DNA of 64,000 bases, from positions 3,559,829-3,623,828 of the forward strand of contig NC_083393.1 of assembly GCF_030864355.1 (NCBI RefSeq), given 5' to 3'. Under the pieces are notes generated by a model. It did no database searches, was not told the DNA's origin, and was given only the letters and a program-made list of their open reading frames with translations. Made by a program: the position numbers and the translations under genes. Shown here one piece after another: positions 63,514 to 64,000 of this stretch. This DNA comes from Cutaneotrichosporon cavernicola (Eukaryota; Basidiomycota; Tremellomycetes; Trichosporonales; Trichosporonaceae). How positions within the stretch are numbered: the stretch's first letter is position 1; every line of letters begins with the position of its first letter.

Positions 63514-64000
63514 TAGGGGGGTTAGGGGGTTAGGGGGTTAGGGGGTTAGGGGGTTAGGGGGTTAGGGGGTTAGGGGGTTAGGGGGGGTTAGGGGGTTAGG
63601 GGGTTAGGGGGTTAGGGGGTTAGGGGGTTAGGGGGTTAGGGGGTTAGGGGGTTAGGGGGTTAGGGGGTTAGGGGGTTAGGGGGTTAGGGGGTTAGGGGGT
63701 TAGGGGGTTAGGGGGTTAGGGGGTTAGGGGGTTAGGGGGTTAGGGGGTTAGGGGGTTAGGGGGTTAGGGGGTTAGGGGGTTAGGGGGTTAGGGGGTTAGG
63801 GGGTTAGGGGGTTAGGGGGTTAGGGGGTTAGGGGGTTAGGGGGTTAGGGGGTTAGGGGGTTAGGGGGTTAGGGGGTTAGGGGGTTAGGGGGTTAGGGGGT
63901 TAGGGGGTTAGGGGGTTAGGGGGTTAGGGGGTTAGGGGGTTAGGGGGGTTAGGGGTTAGGGGGTTAGGGGGTTAGGGGGTTAGGGGGTTAGGGGGTTAGG
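63514..64000 (+). repeat. Telomere, (TTAGGGGG)n
   Basis: About 485 bases of uninterrupted TTAGGGGG units with the G-rich strand running 5'-3' to the window end, so this is the right chromosome terminus. Rare variants have six G (the first unit, one near 63580 and one near 63942) or four G (near 63950). It begins directly after unique sequence, without subtelomeric satellite or an X/Y'-like element. Confidence 0.97.

Noticed and set aside
1..64000. Transposon ends (LTR, TIR), CRISPR arrays, rRNA genes, bacterial-type operons
   Set aside because: None recognised. Repeats seen are short tandem or coding arrays and the telomere; gene structure is eukaryotic throughout.

Overview
The window is the right end of a nuclear chromosome of a basidiomycete yeast, most likely a Tremellomycete and possibly Trichosporonales-like. 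Three things support this. The last ~485 bases are a telomere of TTAGGGGG units, the repeat reported for Cryptococcus. Almost every gene is interrupted by very short introns (mostly 31-60 nt) with GTGAGT/GTAAGT donors and CTGAC or CTAAC branch sites just before the acceptor. The gene families (Zn2Cys6 regulators, Ato/GPR1 transporter, CPL1-like secreted protein, MFS carriers, yeast-type D-amino-acid oxidase) are fungal. Gene structures were built by hand from splice signals and reading-frame continuity, so exon ends are predictions.

Layout. 0-11 kb: the 3' part of a probable transcription factor, then a gene-poor stretch with two intron-containing tRNA-Leu(AAG) genes in inverted orientation, a secreted CPL1-like protein, and a decayed coding region (about 8-9.5 kb). 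11-17 kb: a peroxisomal-type acyl-CoA/AMP ligase, then a divergent pair made of a Pra1/Aspf2-type secreted zinc-binding protein and a ZIP zinc transporter. 17-23 kb: three transcription-factor genes, the last two being tail-to-tail paralogues. 23-37 kb: a von Willebrand A protein, an Ato-family transporter, a GPI-type secreted protein, an MFS sugar transporter, a 2-oxoglutarate oxygenase and an MFS monocarboxylate-type transporter. 39-57 kb: an RCC1-like protein, an unknown Gly/Pro-rich protein, a WW-domain Gly/Met-rich protein, D-amino-acid oxidase, a thioesterase flanked by broken gene pieces, an allantoate/vitamin-type MFS carrier, a LURP-one-like protein, a frameshifted methyltransferase and a large membrane sulfatase-like enzyme. 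57-64 kb: a sparse subtelomeric zone with fragmentary coding, one gene with an in-frame TAG, an alcohol dehydrogenase and, about 125 bases beyond it, the telomere.

How the genes may work together. The clearest functional unit is the zinc-capture pair: a secreted HRxxH protein with a Cys/His tail beside a ZIP transporter whose extracellular N-terminus carries related Cys/His clusters. This is the arrangement known from Candida PRA1-ZRT1 and Aspergillus aspf2-zrfC. The ligase (C-terminal AKL) and D-amino-acid oxidase (C-terminal ARL) are both predicted to be peroxisomal. Most other genes look like ordinary accessory metabolism and transport (acetate, sugar, monocarboxylate, anion) with local regulators. 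No transposon, CRISPR array or bacterial-type operon was seen.
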